Below the pieces are notes generated by a model that was not told where the DNA came from, did not search any database, and was given only the letters and a program-made list of their open reading frames with translations. 35,147 nucleotides of DNA from Hymenobacter glacialis (GTDB lineage: Bacteria > Bacteroidota > Bacteroidia > Cytophagales > Hymenobacteraceae), in contig NZ_MDZC01000062.1 in assembly GCF_001816165.1 (NCBI RefSeq), forward strand, positions 1-35,147. Direction: 5' to 3'. Positions 11,201-19,485 of this stretch are shown here, piece after piece (positions within the stretch are counted from its first letter, which is position 1; each line of letters starts with the position of its first letter). The translations under genes were made by a program, and so were the position numbers.

Positions 11201-11437
11201 GTGGTGATGACGGCCCTCATGGCCATGATTGGCCTGTTTCCGGCCGCGCTAAGCACCGGCATCGGCTCCGAAACGCAGAAGCCGCTGGCCATCGTCGTTA
11301 TCGGCGGGCTGGTATCGGCCACGGTGCTCACACTGCTGATTTTTCCGCTCGTGTTCCGCTGGTTTTATCGTGGTGTTAGTCAGGCTCAGCCCCCGGCCGT
11401 AGCGCCGGTAGCAGCACACCCCATGCAATTGGCATAG
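8294..11437 (+). CDS. czcA: Heavy-metal RND efflux pump, CzcA-type (divalent cations)
   Basis: About 1047 residues, the normal length of a heavy-metal RND pump, with the usual pattern of twelve membrane segments and two large periplasmic loops. The TM4 motif DFGIIIDGAVVMVE carries D396, D402 and E409, with the same spacing as the proton-relay residues of Cupriavidus CzcA. This motif is typical of pumps for Zn, Co, Cd or Ni and differs from the Cu/Ag (CusA) version, so a divalent cation is the likely substrate. It starts at GTG 8294 (MNKLIQGIVGFSLKNR, the expected amphipathic N-terminus); no upstream ATG fits. It is last in the operon and separated from the adaptor gene by an AT-rich inverted repeat. 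Confidence 0.96.
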   Translation: MNKLIQGIVGFSLKNRFLIFFLTALLVVGGTYSYLHTPIEAFPDVTNTQIIIVSQWPGRSAEEVERFVSVPIEVAMNSVQKKSNMRSISMFGLSVLKINFDDDVEDFYARQQVNNLLAGVSLPENCENHVQPPYGPTGEIFRYTVQGPGRTTNELLTLQDWVVERQLKAVPGVADIAAFGGTKKVYEITAEPALLQKYNLTPLEVFQAVQRSNVNVGGDVIEKNGQAYVVRGIGLLENPEEIGNIIVSHLNGTPILVRNVARISEGHLPRVGQAGLNADDDVVEGIVIMRKGENPAEVLGRVKAKIEELNTKVLPKGVQLVTFYDRDVLMDKCTTTVIHNLLEGIVLVTLVVFLFMADWRSTLIVGLVVPLALLFAFICLRLKGMSANLLSMGAIDFGIIIDGAVVMVEGIFVVLDHKAHKVGMPVFNKLAKRSLIRKTGGELGKAVFFSKLIILTCLLPIFAFEKVEGKMFSPLAWTLGFALIGALVLTLTLVPVLASILLNKNVREKNNPIVNFFDKIVVNGFAFTLRNRALSLVVSFGLMGAALYSFNFLGSEFLPELNEGALWVEAKLPMSTSLTETTKQVGEFRKILGSFPEVNGVLSQTGRSNDGTDPSGMYYVQCQVNLKPQEEWKRKITKEQLIDEMDAQLRQYPGIIFNYSQPIIDNVAEAVAGINASLAVKIFGPDLETIDRKADSVATILRGVRGVKDLGILRNLGQPEMSVVLDQNRMATYGVATADAQAVIEMAIGGKAASQLYEGERKFDIRVRYPQQYRSTEAEIGELRVPTLRGGRVALKEVASLRTLNGPASIYHDNGQRFIAVKFSIRDRDMGSTIAEAQKKVNAQVHLPKGYSIAWAGEFENQVRATERLTQMVPVALVIIFILLFITFGNGKDAGLVLVNVPFALIGGIVALHLTRVNFSISAGIGFIALFGICIQNGVILITVFKQNLRRRLSLDEALRQGVASRVRPVVMTALMAMIGLFPAALSTGIGSETQKPLAIVVIGGLVSATVLTLLIFPLVFRWFYRGVSQAQPPAVAPVAAHPMQLA

Positions 11438-11536
11438 CCCCCATGAGGGCAGTAGCCAGCCGCAGCGCCTGTGCCAGTAACATAGCTCACCAAGGAGGGA
11501 AGCTGTTTAAGATAAGTGGAAACTCCGTTTGAAACA

Positions 11537-11634
11537 GTCATGCTCATCTGGCGTCCGCTTGCCGAAGCATCTCCACCCCAGGAGTAATCAGTTTACTGCA
11601 GCGGTGGAGATGCTTCGGCTGCGCTCAGCATGAT
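11537..11634. repeat. Palindromic intergenic element, copy 1
   Basis: The inner arm GCCGAAGCATCTCCACC (11561-11577) is the exact inverse of 11603-11619. Outer arms GTCATGCT and AGCATGAT lie at about 11537 and 11627. The same arm words recur at 21436-21535 and 28367-28470. It sits between the convergent ends of the efflux operon and the ferritin-like genes. The rest of 11438-11679 shows no gene. Confidence 0.85.
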
Positions 11635-11679
11635 GTTTTGAAACAACTCATGATGGCATAAACCAGCTCAAGCAGCTTC

Positions 11680-12617
11680 TTAGAAAGTATTGCCCACAAT
11701 AAAGGTGAGGGCGATATTGGCCACGGTAGCCGTATCCAGGGGTTCGTCGAAGGCCTCGCTGAAAGCGGCGGCGGGCAGGTTGAGCGCCGCCAGCGCGGGA
11801 ATGCCGGTCAGGCTCATGCCACCCTGGGTAACGTTGGCTTCCCCGGGAAAAGACGCGGCTGGCGTGCCGGGACCGTAGATGGGGGCCGTGGTGGGCGGGG
11901 CGGCCCCGCCGCCCTCGTCGCCCGACACCCAGCTTTTGGGCGTGGGGGTAATGGGGACCGTGGGGCCGGGGCCGGTGGTGCCCCGGCGCAGGCTGCGCAG
12001 GCGCGAGGCGTGGCGGGCTTCGACTGAGTGAATATTGAGGGCCGCTTCGAGCAGGACTTTATTGGCCAGGAGGGCGGGCGCGGCGCCTTTGTAAGCCCGC
12101 ACGCCCGTGTCTTCCAGCGACTGGCCCACGGCCAGAAACGTGGGAAAGCTGCTGAACACCGTGGGAAACAGCGCAGCGCGGGTGCCGCCTTTGGACCCCG
12201 AAAAGTCGAGGTTGCCGGGAGCGGTGCCTTCCACCAGCGCCGGCACGGCCTGGCTGCCCAGGGCCGCTCTCAGGAAGCTGACGTGCTTGTTTTCGTCGGC
12301 GCTGATGAGGGTAATGGACGTGAGCGGCCGCCGGCGGGCACCAGTCCGGCCGAGTTGAGGCCCCGGTTGTAAAACGCGGCTTCCAGGTACTCCAGCTTTA
12401 GGGCAAAGTTGAGCACGGCAGCGATGTCGGCGGGCAGCGCGGTGCCCTGCCCGTAGGCCCGCTGAAACATCGACCCCAGCAGCAGCGGGGCCGTAGTGGC
12501 GGCCACTGCTTTGCCCACGCGGGAGAAACGCCGGAACACCTGGCGGCGCGAATCGAACCGCCCATATACTTCGGGGTCGACCTGTTCAAGGCTCGAAATA
12601 AGCTGAAATACATTCAT
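11680..12617 (-). pseudogene. Ferritin-like domain protein, frameshifted
   Basis: Two open frames on the minus strand join into one protein: 12617-12270 gives the N-terminus and the rest continues in another phase to the stop at 11680. The N-terminal part has a twin-arginine-like export signal (SRRQVFRRF) and the helix LKLEYLEAAFYNRGL. After the break near 12330, within a run of GCC/GGC repeats, the second frame reads ITLISADENKHVSFLRAAL and later SVEARHASRLRSLR. These E and ExxH positions fit a ferritin-like di-iron helix bundle (Ferritin_2 type). A one-base deletion or two-base insertion would explain the shift. The C-terminal third has a Gly/Pro/Thr-rich insertion. It may be a genuine mutation or a sequencing error; the intact paralogue lies 40 bases upstream. 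Confidence 0.8.
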
Positions 12618-12657
12618 ATAAAAGCGAAATAAGTAGGTGGTGAAACCAGCCCCACGG

Positions 12658-13395
12658 CTAGCGAATGCCCGAAACGTCGAGCTTGGAGCCTTCCTTCAGG
12701 AAGGCGTTGGCCTTGGCCACAACAGCCGCTGGCTCCATCGAAATCTCAAGCCCGTTGGCATTGTCCACCACGTCGGGCCCCACGAAGGTGTTGTTGGCAA
12801 TGAAATCGCGAATGAGTGCCGCGTGGCGGGCTTCTACCGACACGATTTTGCCGGCCAGGGTGAGGTTGTCTTTCGCGGTGAGGTACTTGCCGGCCCCGTT
12901 GTAGGCGGCCACGCCCAGGTCCTCGAAGGCTTTGGCGGCATCGAGCACGCCCAGTTTGGCGGCGCCGGCCGCGGCCAGGCGCACAGTAAAGTCGATGCCC
13001 GAAAAATCGGGCTCCAGGGTTTTAATGGCGTTGCCGGCCAGCGCGGCTTTGAAGAACTCCCGGTGGATGACTTCGTGGTAGTACAGGTCGTCGAGCACTG
13101 TTTTTTCGAAAGCGACCGCGCCAGCGTAGTAGCTACCCTTCCGCACTTCGGTGTAAAAGGCCGCTTCGAGTTGTTCCAGGGCGTAGGCGTAGTTGAGTAC
13201 GCCCGTATCGCCCGTGCCCACGTTCACGGTGTTGGGGCCACTATCGGAATCGTCGTTGCAGCCCGCCAGCACCAGCGCCGTAGCGCCCGCCGTGGCCCCG
13301 GCATACAGGAAAAACGAGCGGCGCTTGATGGGCGCGTAGAGCGGCGGCGCGGCCTGTGGGTGGGCATTGCCTGGGGGCGAAATCGGGCTGGACAT
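12658..13395 (-). CDS. Ferritin-like domain protein with Tat-type lipoprotein signal
   Basis: About 245 residues. The N-terminus has a proline-rich leader, then KRRSFFLYAGATAGA and LVLAGC, which reads as a twin-arginine signal ending in a lipobox, so export in folded form and lipidation are likely. The mature part is helical with the motifs LEQLEAAFYTEV, YYHEVIHREFF and SVEARHAALIRDF, supplying the Glu and ExxH ligands of a ferritin-like di-iron bundle. The open frame extends 12 codons further upstream, but the ATG at 13395 is nearer a normal leader. It is followed after 40 bases by a frameshifted paralogue, forming a two-gene unit. A role in iron storage or oxidative protection outside the cytoplasm is plausible but unproven. 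Confidence 0.85.
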   Translation of the reverse strand: MSSPISPPGNAHPQAAPPLYAPIKRRSFFLYAGATAGATALVLAGCNDDSDSGPNTVNVGTGDTGVLNYAYALEQLEAAFYTEVRKGSYYAGAVAFEKTVLDDLYYHEVIHREFFKAALAGNAIKTLEPDFSGIDFTVRLAAAGAAKLGVLDAAKAFEDLGVAAYNGAGKYLTAKDNLTLAGKIVSVEARHAALIRDFIANNTFVGPDVVDNANGLEISMEPAAVVAKANAFLKEGSKLDVSGIR

Positions 13396-13860
13396 GGGGC
13401 AGTGATATGGTGAGGAAAGAATCAGCAACAAGGGCTGCAGTGGGGATTATACTCGCTAAATCTCAAGGAGCAACCCTTTAAAAATCAGAGAATAAATCGC
13501 CAATGGAATGGCATACGCCCTTAGCGCGCATTCGGTTGTTTATAGCAACCAGCGTTGTCCTACTCGGCAGCTGCGCCCGAGGCGAGCGTACAAACTCCTT
13601 ACTCTCTACTGTTGGCCAAAGTGGATGAAGTCCCCCATTGGAGGTGGAGCAGCCGGCCTGCTACCGGCCGGCACGCCCCAGGCCAATTGCAGGCGCAGCG
13701 GAAAATGATAGTTTTACATGCTAACGAAAAAAATAAAGGTTGCGAAATGAGCATCCGGGCCGGAGAATATTTCCGGTTTGCTCCCCAATGTCCCTCCCCA
13801 GGCACTTGCTTTACGGGTGCCACAATCCGTCGCCTACGGTCCCGCCGTCACCGCTTCTTT
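13396..13860. other. Divergent intergenic region, no gene recognised
   Basis: About 465 bases between the divergent ferritin-like and beta-barrel genes. The frame of the beta-barrel gene is open upstream to 13555, but that extension has no protein-like character and precedes a clear signal peptide. On the minus strand TATAAT (13451-13446) lies 16 bases after TTGCTC (13473-13468), a sigma70-like arrangement that is not the usual form in this phylum. A short hairpin GGTTG/CAACC is at about 13532-13548. Confidence 0.4.
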
Positions 13861-14967
13861 ATGAAACCCCTCCTGCTCCTGTTGCTTCCGCTGGCCCTGG
13901 GGCTGGCCCGGCCCGCTGCTGCCCAGCTGCCCGCCGCCGACACCACCGCTACCGTGCAGCTCTACGGCTACGTAGACGGTTATTTTGGGCTGGATTCTCC
14001 GGCTCCCACCAACACGCGCCGCCCCGGCTTCCTCTACTCCCACAACCGCCAGAACGAGTTCACGGTGAACCAGGCGCTGGTGGGGGCCCGGTACGACGAC
14101 GGCCGCGTGCGCGGGGCCCTGGGCCTGCAGGCCGGTACCTACCCCGAAGCCAACTACGCGGCCGAACCGCAGGTACTGCAACACATTTACGAAGCCTACG
14201 CGGGCTTTCGCCCGCTGCGTCGGGCCTGGCTCGACGTGGGCGTTTTCGGCTCGCACATCGGCTACGAGTCGGCTATTTCCCAAAACAACTGGACGCTCAC
14301 GCACTCGCTGGCCGCCGAAGGCTCGCCCTACTACGAAGCCGGGGCGCGCTTCACCTACGAGGCCAGCCCGAAGTGGACGCTGACCGCGCTGGCCCTCAAC
14401 GGCTGGCAGAACATCCGCGAAACCAACCGGGCCAAGGCGCTGGGCACGCAGGTGCAGTGGCGGCCCTCGGCCCGCTGGCTGCTCAACTCCAGCACGTTTT
14501 ACGGCAACGAGCAGCCCACTGACTCGGGGAAACTCCGCCGTTACTTCCACGATTTTTACCTGACCTACACGGCCACGGCACGCCTGTCGGTGCTGGCGCT
14601 GTTCGATATCGGTACGCAGCAGGCCCGCCGTGCCGGCCAGGGCCACGACTCCTGGCACACCGGTGCGCTGATACTGCGCTACCGCCTGGGCCGGCAGCCC
14701 GGCAGCCCGTTCACGGCGGCGCTGCGGGGCGAGTATTACTTCGCCAAAAACGGTGTGGTGGTGCGCGATGCCGGCCCGGAGGCCGCCGAGCCCGATTTCT
14801 TTGTGCGGGGCGGTTCGCTCAACTTCGACTACGCCCCCTCCCGCCGCGTGCTGGTACGGCTCGAAGGCAAGGTACTTAATGGTCGTAATTCGCTGTATTT
14901 CCCTGCCAAACAGTCTTCGGCCCGCACCTACGGCAACCTCACGGGCACCATCGCGCTGTCGCTGTAA
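13861..14967 (+). CDS. Outer-membrane beta-barrel protein (porin-like, BBP2-type)
   Basis: About 368 residues beginning MKPLLLLLLPLALG with a signal peptide ending RPAAAQ. The mature chain alternates aromatic and polar residues as expected for amphipathic strands (VQLYGYVDGYFGLD, NEFTVNQALVGARYDDGRVRG, LLNSSTFYGNEQPT) and ends in a strand GTIALSL. This matches the family of putative Bacteroidota porins that begin with a YGYVDGYF-like strand and carry an HNRQNEFTVNQA segment. Substrate unknown. The ATG at 13861 is set by the signal peptide. Divergent from the ferritin-like pair and followed within 100 bases by the T9SS plug gene. Confidence 0.8.
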   Translation: MKPLLLLLLPLALGLARPAAAQLPAADTTATVQLYGYVDGYFGLDSPAPTNTRRPGFLYSHNRQNEFTVNQALVGARYDDGRVRGALGLQAGTYPEANYAAEPQVLQHIYEAYAGFRPLRRAWLDVGVFGSHIGYESAISQNNWTLTHSLAAEGSPYYEAGARFTYEASPKWTLTALALNGWQNIRETNRAKALGTQVQWRPSARWLLNSSTFYGNEQPTDSGKLRRYFHDFYLTYTATARLSVLALFDIGTQQARRAGQGHDSWHTGALILRYRLGRQPGSPFTAALRGEYYFAKNGVVVRDAGPEAAEPDFFVRGGSLNFDYAPSRRVLVRLEGKVLNGRNSLYFPAKQSSARTYGNLTGTIALSL

Positions 14968-15060
14968 GGGCGGGCCGGCAACGCGCGGGTGAGGCCTTTG
15001 CCAGGCACCTGCGCCAGCCCGCCGATGCCGGGGCAACGGATGCATCCGTACTTTCGCGCC

Positions 15061-16395
15061 ATGCGCATTTTCCGTTTTGCCTCCCTCCTGCTTGCCACTG
15101 CCTGCGTGCCGCTGGGCACGCCCATCACCAGCACCAGCCCAACCACGGCGGGCAGCCAGAAGGCCCCCGAGTACTACGCCGACAAAACCCTGCGCTACCA
15201 GGACTACACGTACTCGCCCGATGTGCGCAGCGTGCAGTGCTACGTGGCCACGGGCCAGCCCAACGAGGTGTTTCAACCGCCGGTGGTGCCGCTGGGGCGC
15301 AGCCAGGCCATCGCGCTGGAGTTTGACGTGCTGGGCGAGCAAAGCCAGCGCTACACGGCCAAAATCATTCATTGCGACGCCAACTGGCAGCCCTCCATTC
15401 TCACCGACCTGCAGTTCCTCAGCGAGATAAACGAGTTTTTGATTACCGATTTTCGGATTGGGGTGGGCGGCAAGGTGCCCTACTACCACTACCGCATGCG
15501 GGCGCCCGGCGTGAAGCTGAGCGGCAACTACCTGCTGGTGGTGCAGAGCGCGGGCAGCGTGCCGGTGGTGTCGCGCCGGCTGCTGGTGTATGAAAACCAG
15601 GTGCAGGTGGCCCTTAAGCCCGGCATTGTGGTGGGCGGCGAGGAGCGCTACACGCTGCAGCAGCTCGATTTCGGCATTGGCTACGCCGGCCTGAACCTGG
15701 TGAACCCGGTGTCGGAGGTGAAGGTGGTGCTGCGCCAGAACTTCCGCTGGGACAACGCCAAGTACAACCTGCGGCCCACCTTTGTGCGCGACGCCGAGCG
15801 CCGGTTGGAGTACCAGTACTTTGGGTTTGAAAACGCGTTTCCCGGCCTGAGCGAGTACCGCTATTTTGACATCCGCTCGGTGCAGGCCGCTGGCATTGGG
15901 GTGCTGAGCGTGGACCCACGCCCCGTGCCCGCCACGGCCCTGCTGCTGCCCGAAACCTCCCGCAGCACCCAGGCCTACAACCAGTACCAGGACGCCAACG
16001 GCCAGCGCGTGTTCGAGAGCAGGGAGTTCGGCAACGGCGACGTGAACGCCGACTACGTGGACGTGACCTTTCAGCTCAAAGCCGCGCAGCCCGCGCCGGG
16101 CCCGGTGTACGTGCTGGGCGCCCTCACCGACTGGCAGCTGAAAGACGAGTTCCGGCTGGCCTACGACGAGGGCAAGCAGCTGTACACCGGCCACGCCCTG
16201 CTCAAGCAGGGGTACTACAACTACAGCTTTGCCGTGGCCGGGGCCCGGGGCGCCGTGCCCAACGAAGTGTACTTCGAAGGCACCCACCAGCAGACCGAAA
16301 ACCAGTACGACTTACTGGTGTACTACCGCCCGCCCGGAACCCGCGCCGACCTGCTCATCGGCTACCAGGCCGTGGGCTTCAACAGCCGCCTTTAG
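15061..16395 (+). CDS. Type IX secretion system plug lipoprotein (DUF5103 family)
   Basis: About 444 residues with a lipoprotein signal MRIFRFASLLLATAC (C15). The first domain (TLRYQDYTYSPDVRSVQCY, then LGRSQAIALEFDVLGEQSQRY and IIHCDANWQPS) and the later WDNAKYNLRPTFVRD region match the DUF5103 proteins known as the T9SS Plug, which closes the periplasmic side of the SprA translocon. The C-terminal half ends with a beta-sandwich (VYVLGALTDWQL) resembling a carbohydrate-binding or CBM48-like fold. The open frame extends upstream to 14989, but the signal peptide fixes the start at 15061. TACTTTCG at 15049-15056 resembles a -7 box almost touching the ATG, so the message could be nearly leaderless. 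Confidence 0.88.
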   Translation: MRIFRFASLLLATACVPLGTPITSTSPTTAGSQKAPEYYADKTLRYQDYTYSPDVRSVQCYVATGQPNEVFQPPVVPLGRSQAIALEFDVLGEQSQRYTAKIIHCDANWQPSILTDLQFLSEINEFLITDFRIGVGGKVPYYHYRMRAPGVKLSGNYLLVVQSAGSVPVVSRRLLVYENQVQVALKPGIVVGGEERYTLQQLDFGIGYAGLNLVNPVSEVKVVLRQNFRWDNAKYNLRPTFVRDAERRLEYQYFGFENAFPGLSEYRYFDIRSVQAAGIGVLSVDPRPVPATALLLPETSRSTQAYNQYQDANGQRVFESREFGNGDVNADYVDVTFQLKAAQPAPGPVYVLGALTDWQLKDEFRLAYDEGKQLYTGHALLKQGYYNYSFAVAGARGAVPNEVYFEGTHQQTENQYDLLVYYRPPGTRADLLIGYQAVGFNSRL

Positions 16396-16504
16396 CAGGG
16401 CGTTACAACCTGCCGCGTTCAGTTTCGTTTGTTAGCGCACACCATCAGCTCTCGATGGGCGGGCCGCAGTTGGTCCGCTGGCGGGTGCCGGGTGCCTCAC
16501 ACCT

Positions 16505-17965
16505 ATGAAAACACGTCATACCCTGCGCCTTGGCGCGGCCGCCTTTTTGATGTTGAGCGGCTGCGCCGTGAACCCCGTTACGGGCAAGAAAGAAGTTATT
16601 CTGGTATCTGAAGGCCAGGAAGTAGCCATGGGCGCGCAGTCGGACCCGGCCGTGACGGCCCAGTTTGGCTTATACCAGGACCCGAAGATGCAGAAGTTCA
16701 TCGACGACAAGGGCCAGAAAATGGCGGCTATTTCGCACCGCAGCAACCTGAAATACCAGTTCAAGGTGGTCGATTCGCCGGTGATAAACGCCTTCGCCGT
16801 GCCCGGCGGCTACGTGTATTTCACGCGCGGCATCATGGCTCACTTCAACAACGAAGCGCAGTTTGCCGGGGTGCTGGGCCACGAAATCGGCCACGTTACG
16901 GCGCGGCACTCGGCCCGGCAGCAAACCAAGGCCATACTGGGCCAGGTGGGCCTGATGGGCGCCATGATACTCTCGCCCCAGGTGGCGCAGTTCGGCGACC
17001 AGGCCATGCAGGGGATGCAGCTGCTGTTTCTGAAATTCGGGCGCGACGACGAGCGGCAGTCCGATGAGCTGGGTGTGGAGTATTCGTCCAAAATAGGCTA
17101 CGATGCCAGCCAGATGGCCGACTTTTTCCAGACGCTGGCCCGCCAGCAGCAGAAGTCCCAGGCTGAGCCCATTCCCGATTTCCTCTCTACCCACCCCAAC
17201 CCCGAAGACCGGTACACCACCGTGAACCAGCTGGCCGATAAGTGGAAGGCCGCCAACGGCAACCCCAAGCTGGCCGTGAACCGCGACCAGTACCTGCGCC
17301 TCATCGACGGCATGGTGTACGGCGAAGACCCCAAGCAGGGCTTCGTGGAGAACAGCGTGTTCTACCACCCCGAGCTGAAGTTCCGCATGCCCGTGCCCGC
17401 CGGCTGGAAGCACCAGAACACGCCCCAGCAGTTCCAGATGGCCGACCCCGCTGGCAAGGCCCTGCTCATTCTGATGACGGCCCCCGGCAACTCCCTCGAC
17501 GAAGCCGCCCAGGCCATTGCCAAGCAGCTCAGCCTGCAGCCCACCGACTCGCGCCGCACCACCATCAACGGCTTCCCCGCCCTGGCCTTTGTGGCCGACC
17601 AGGTGCAGCAGGACCCCCAAACCGGCCAGCAGGTGGCCGGCGTACGGGTGCTGGGCCACGTCATTCAGGACGGCAAAACGCTGTATGCCCTGCTGGGCGT
17701 GGCCGCGCCGGCCGACTTCCCTGCTTACGCCCCGCAATTCACGGGCGTGGCCGAGGCCTTCCAGCGCCTCACCGAGCCCGACAAGCTCAACCGCCAGCCC
17801 GAACGCGTCCGGATTGTGAAGCTGAAGTTGCGCAGCACCCTGTCCAAGGCCCTCACCAGCAACGGCGTGCCCGAAAAACGCCTGGAAGAGGTGGCCATTC
17901 TGAACGGCATGCAGCTCAATGAGCAAGTGAATGCCGGCATGCTGATAAAGGTGGTGGGCAAATAA
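16505..17965 (+). CDS. M48-family zinc metalloprotease, lipoprotein (BepA/LoiP-like)
   Basis: About 486 residues with a lipoprotein signal (LGAAAFLMLSGC, C20). The zinc motif HEIGH is at 126-130, followed by TARHSARQQ, and the third ligand is probably the Glu in DDERQSDELGVEYSSKIGYD, the usual M48 pattern. The downstream region has FLSTHPNPEDR, typical of this group. The C-terminal 200 residues (from about LKFRMPVPAGWK) form a second domain not found in short M48 proteases. Likely an envelope protease for outer-membrane protein quality control. Followed after 116 bases by a full-length paralogue. Confidence 0.93.
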   Translation: MKTRHTLRLGAAAFLMLSGCAVNPVTGKKEVILVSEGQEVAMGAQSDPAVTAQFGLYQDPKMQKFIDDKGQKMAAISHRSNLKYQFKVVDSPVINAFAVPGGYVYFTRGIMAHFNNEAQFAGVLGHEIGHVTARHSARQQTKAILGQVGLMGAMILSPQVAQFGDQAMQGMQLLFLKFGRDDERQSDELGVEYSSKIGYDASQMADFFQTLARQQQKSQAEPIPDFLSTHPNPEDRYTTVNQLADKWKAANGNPKLAVNRDQYLRLIDGMVYGEDPKQGFVENSVFYHPELKFRMPVPAGWKHQNTPQQFQMADPAGKALLILMTAPGNSLDEAAQAIAKQLSLQPTDSRRTTINGFPALAFVADQVQQDPQTGQQVAGVRVLGHVIQDGKTLYALLGVAAPADFPAYAPQFTGVAEAFQRLTEPDKLNRQPERVRIVKLKLRSTLSKALTSNGVPEKRLEEVAILNGMQLNEQVNAGMLIKVVGK

Positions 17966-18081
17966 CTGGCACCATGTTGGTTTAAGGTTGCCCGAGCATG
18001 GCCCGCAACCCTGATGCAGGCCATGCGTTTTAAGCCCAGCCGTCGCAGTTCCTGCGGCGCATTCAGCTTTACTTCAGACCT

Positions 18082-19485
18082 ATGAAATTTTCCTTCCTTC
18101 GTACCGGTGCCGCGCTGCTTTTGCCCCTCACGCTCATCAGCGCCGTGCCCACCAGCCGCACCCAGGGCCCCAAGCCCGACCCGCAGGTGCTGGCCCAGTT
18201 CGGGCTCTACAACAACCCCACACTGCAGCGCCTCATCGACACCAAAGGCCAGCAGATGAACAAGGTATCGGACCGCCCCGGCGATTACGGCTTTACCATC
18301 GTGGACTCGCCCATCATCAACGCTTTTGCCACTCCCGACGGCCACGTGTACTTCACGCGCGGCATCATGGCCCACTTCAACAGCGAGGCCCAGTTTGCCG
18401 GCGTGCTGGGCCACGAGTTGGGTCACATCACGGCGAGGCACGGCCAGAGCCAGCAGCGGCGCTCTACCGCCGCAGGAATTGGCCTGCTGCTGGGTTCCAT
18501 TGTGGCCCCGCGCGTAATGGAGTCGGTGGGCGGCATCATTCAGCAGGGCGTGGGCCTGGGCATGCTCAAGTACGGCCGCGACGACGAGCGGGAGTCCGAC
18601 CAATTGGGCGTGAAGTATTCGACCAAGATTGGCTACGATGCCAGCCAGATGGCCGACTTCTTTCAGACGCTGCAGCGGAACCAGGAAGCCAGTGGCAGCG
18701 GCGCCATCCCGGGCTTCCTCTCCTCGCACCCCAACTCCGCCGACCGCTACTCTACGGTAAAGAAACTGGCCGCCCAGGCCAAGCAAAACGCCGGCGGCCG
18801 CCAGTTGAACGTGGGTCGCGATTCCTACCTGCGCATGATTGACGGCCTGCCCTACGGCGAAGACCCGCGCCAGGGCTACGTGGAAGGCGGCGTATTCTAC
18901 CACCCCGACCTGAAGTTCCGTATGCCCATTCCTTCGGGCTGGAAGTCGCAGAACTCGCCCTCGCAGTTCCAGATGGCCGAGCCCAATGGTAAAGCCATGA
19001 TAGTACTGGTGCCCGCTGGCGGAAACTCGCTCGATGAAGCCGCGCAGAGCCTGGCCAAGGCCATCGGTTTGCAGTCGGCGAACGCCCAGCGCACCACTGT
19101 CAACGGCTTCCCGGCCGTGGTAATGCAGGGTGAGCAGGCTGCCCAGCAGGGCCAGGCCGGTGCCGCCGTGCTGGCCCACGTCATTCAGGACGGCAGCACT
19201 TACTACGGCATTGTAGGCCTCACGGCCCCGGCATCCTTCTCTACCTACGACAACGCCTTCTACGGCGTGGCCCGGGGCTTCGCCCGCCTCACCGACGCCA
19301 GCAAGCTCAACCGCCAGTCGCAGAAAATCCGCATTAAATCCGCCACCGGCAGCCAGACCCTGTCCCAGGCCCTGAGCGCCAGTGGTGTGCCCACCAGCCG
19401 CCACGAGGAGCTGGCCATTCTCAACGGCATGCAGCGCTCCACGCGTTTGAGCAAAGGCATGCTGTACAAGTCGGTGGGCCAATAG
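18082..19485 (+). CDS. M48-family zinc metalloprotease, secreted paralogue
   Basis: About 467 residues, co-linear with the preceding gene: shared blocks include YFTRGIMAHFN, EAQFAGVLGHE, IGYDASQMADFFQTL and LAILNGMQ near the end. The zinc motif is HELGH at 111-115. The N-terminus has a signal peptide (MKFSFLRTGAALLLPLTLIS) but no lipobox cysteine, and it lacks the CAVNPVTGKKE segment of its neighbour, so it is probably released into the periplasm or exported. The pair looks like a tandem duplication in which one copy lost its anchor. Its stop codon is the last base before a 44-bp inverted repeat. Confidence 0.93.
   Translation: MKFSFLRTGAALLLPLTLISAVPTSRTQGPKPDPQVLAQFGLYNNPTLQRLIDTKGQQMNKVSDRPGDYGFTIVDSPIINAFATPDGHVYFTRGIMAHFNSEAQFAGVLGHELGHITARHGQSQQRRSTAAGIGLLLGSIVAPRVMESVGGIIQQGVGLGMLKYGRDDERESDQLGVKYSTKIGYDASQMADFFQTLQRNQEASGSGAIPGFLSSHPNSADRYSTVKKLAAQAKQNAGGRQLNVGRDSYLRMIDGLPYGEDPRQGYVEGGVFYHPDLKFRMPIPSGWKSQNSPSQFQMAEPNGKAMIVLVPAGGNSLDEAAQSLAKAIGLQSANAQRTTVNGFPAVVMQGEQAAQQGQAGAAVLAHVIQDGSTYYGIVGLTAPASFSTYDNAFYGVARGFARLTDASKLNRQSQKIRIKSATGSQTLSQALSASGVPTSRHEELAILNGMQRSTRLSKGMLYKSVGQ

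Noticed and set aside
13446..13473. sigma70-like promoter TTGCTC-N16-TATAAT on the minus strand
   Set aside because: The main sigma factor of this phylum uses TTG / TAnnTTTG boxes, so a TATAAT match alone is weak; kept only as a note in the intergenic entry.
13508..13708. 66-codon frame in the divergent intergenic region
   Set aside because: Composition is not protein-like, it has no motif, and it overlaps another equally open frame.
13834..16287. Minus-strand open frame of over 800 codons across two plus-strand genes
   Set aside because: It is antisense to the beta-barrel and T9SS plug genes and its translation is rich in G, V, H and R with no domains. Long antisense frames are expected in GC-rich genes.
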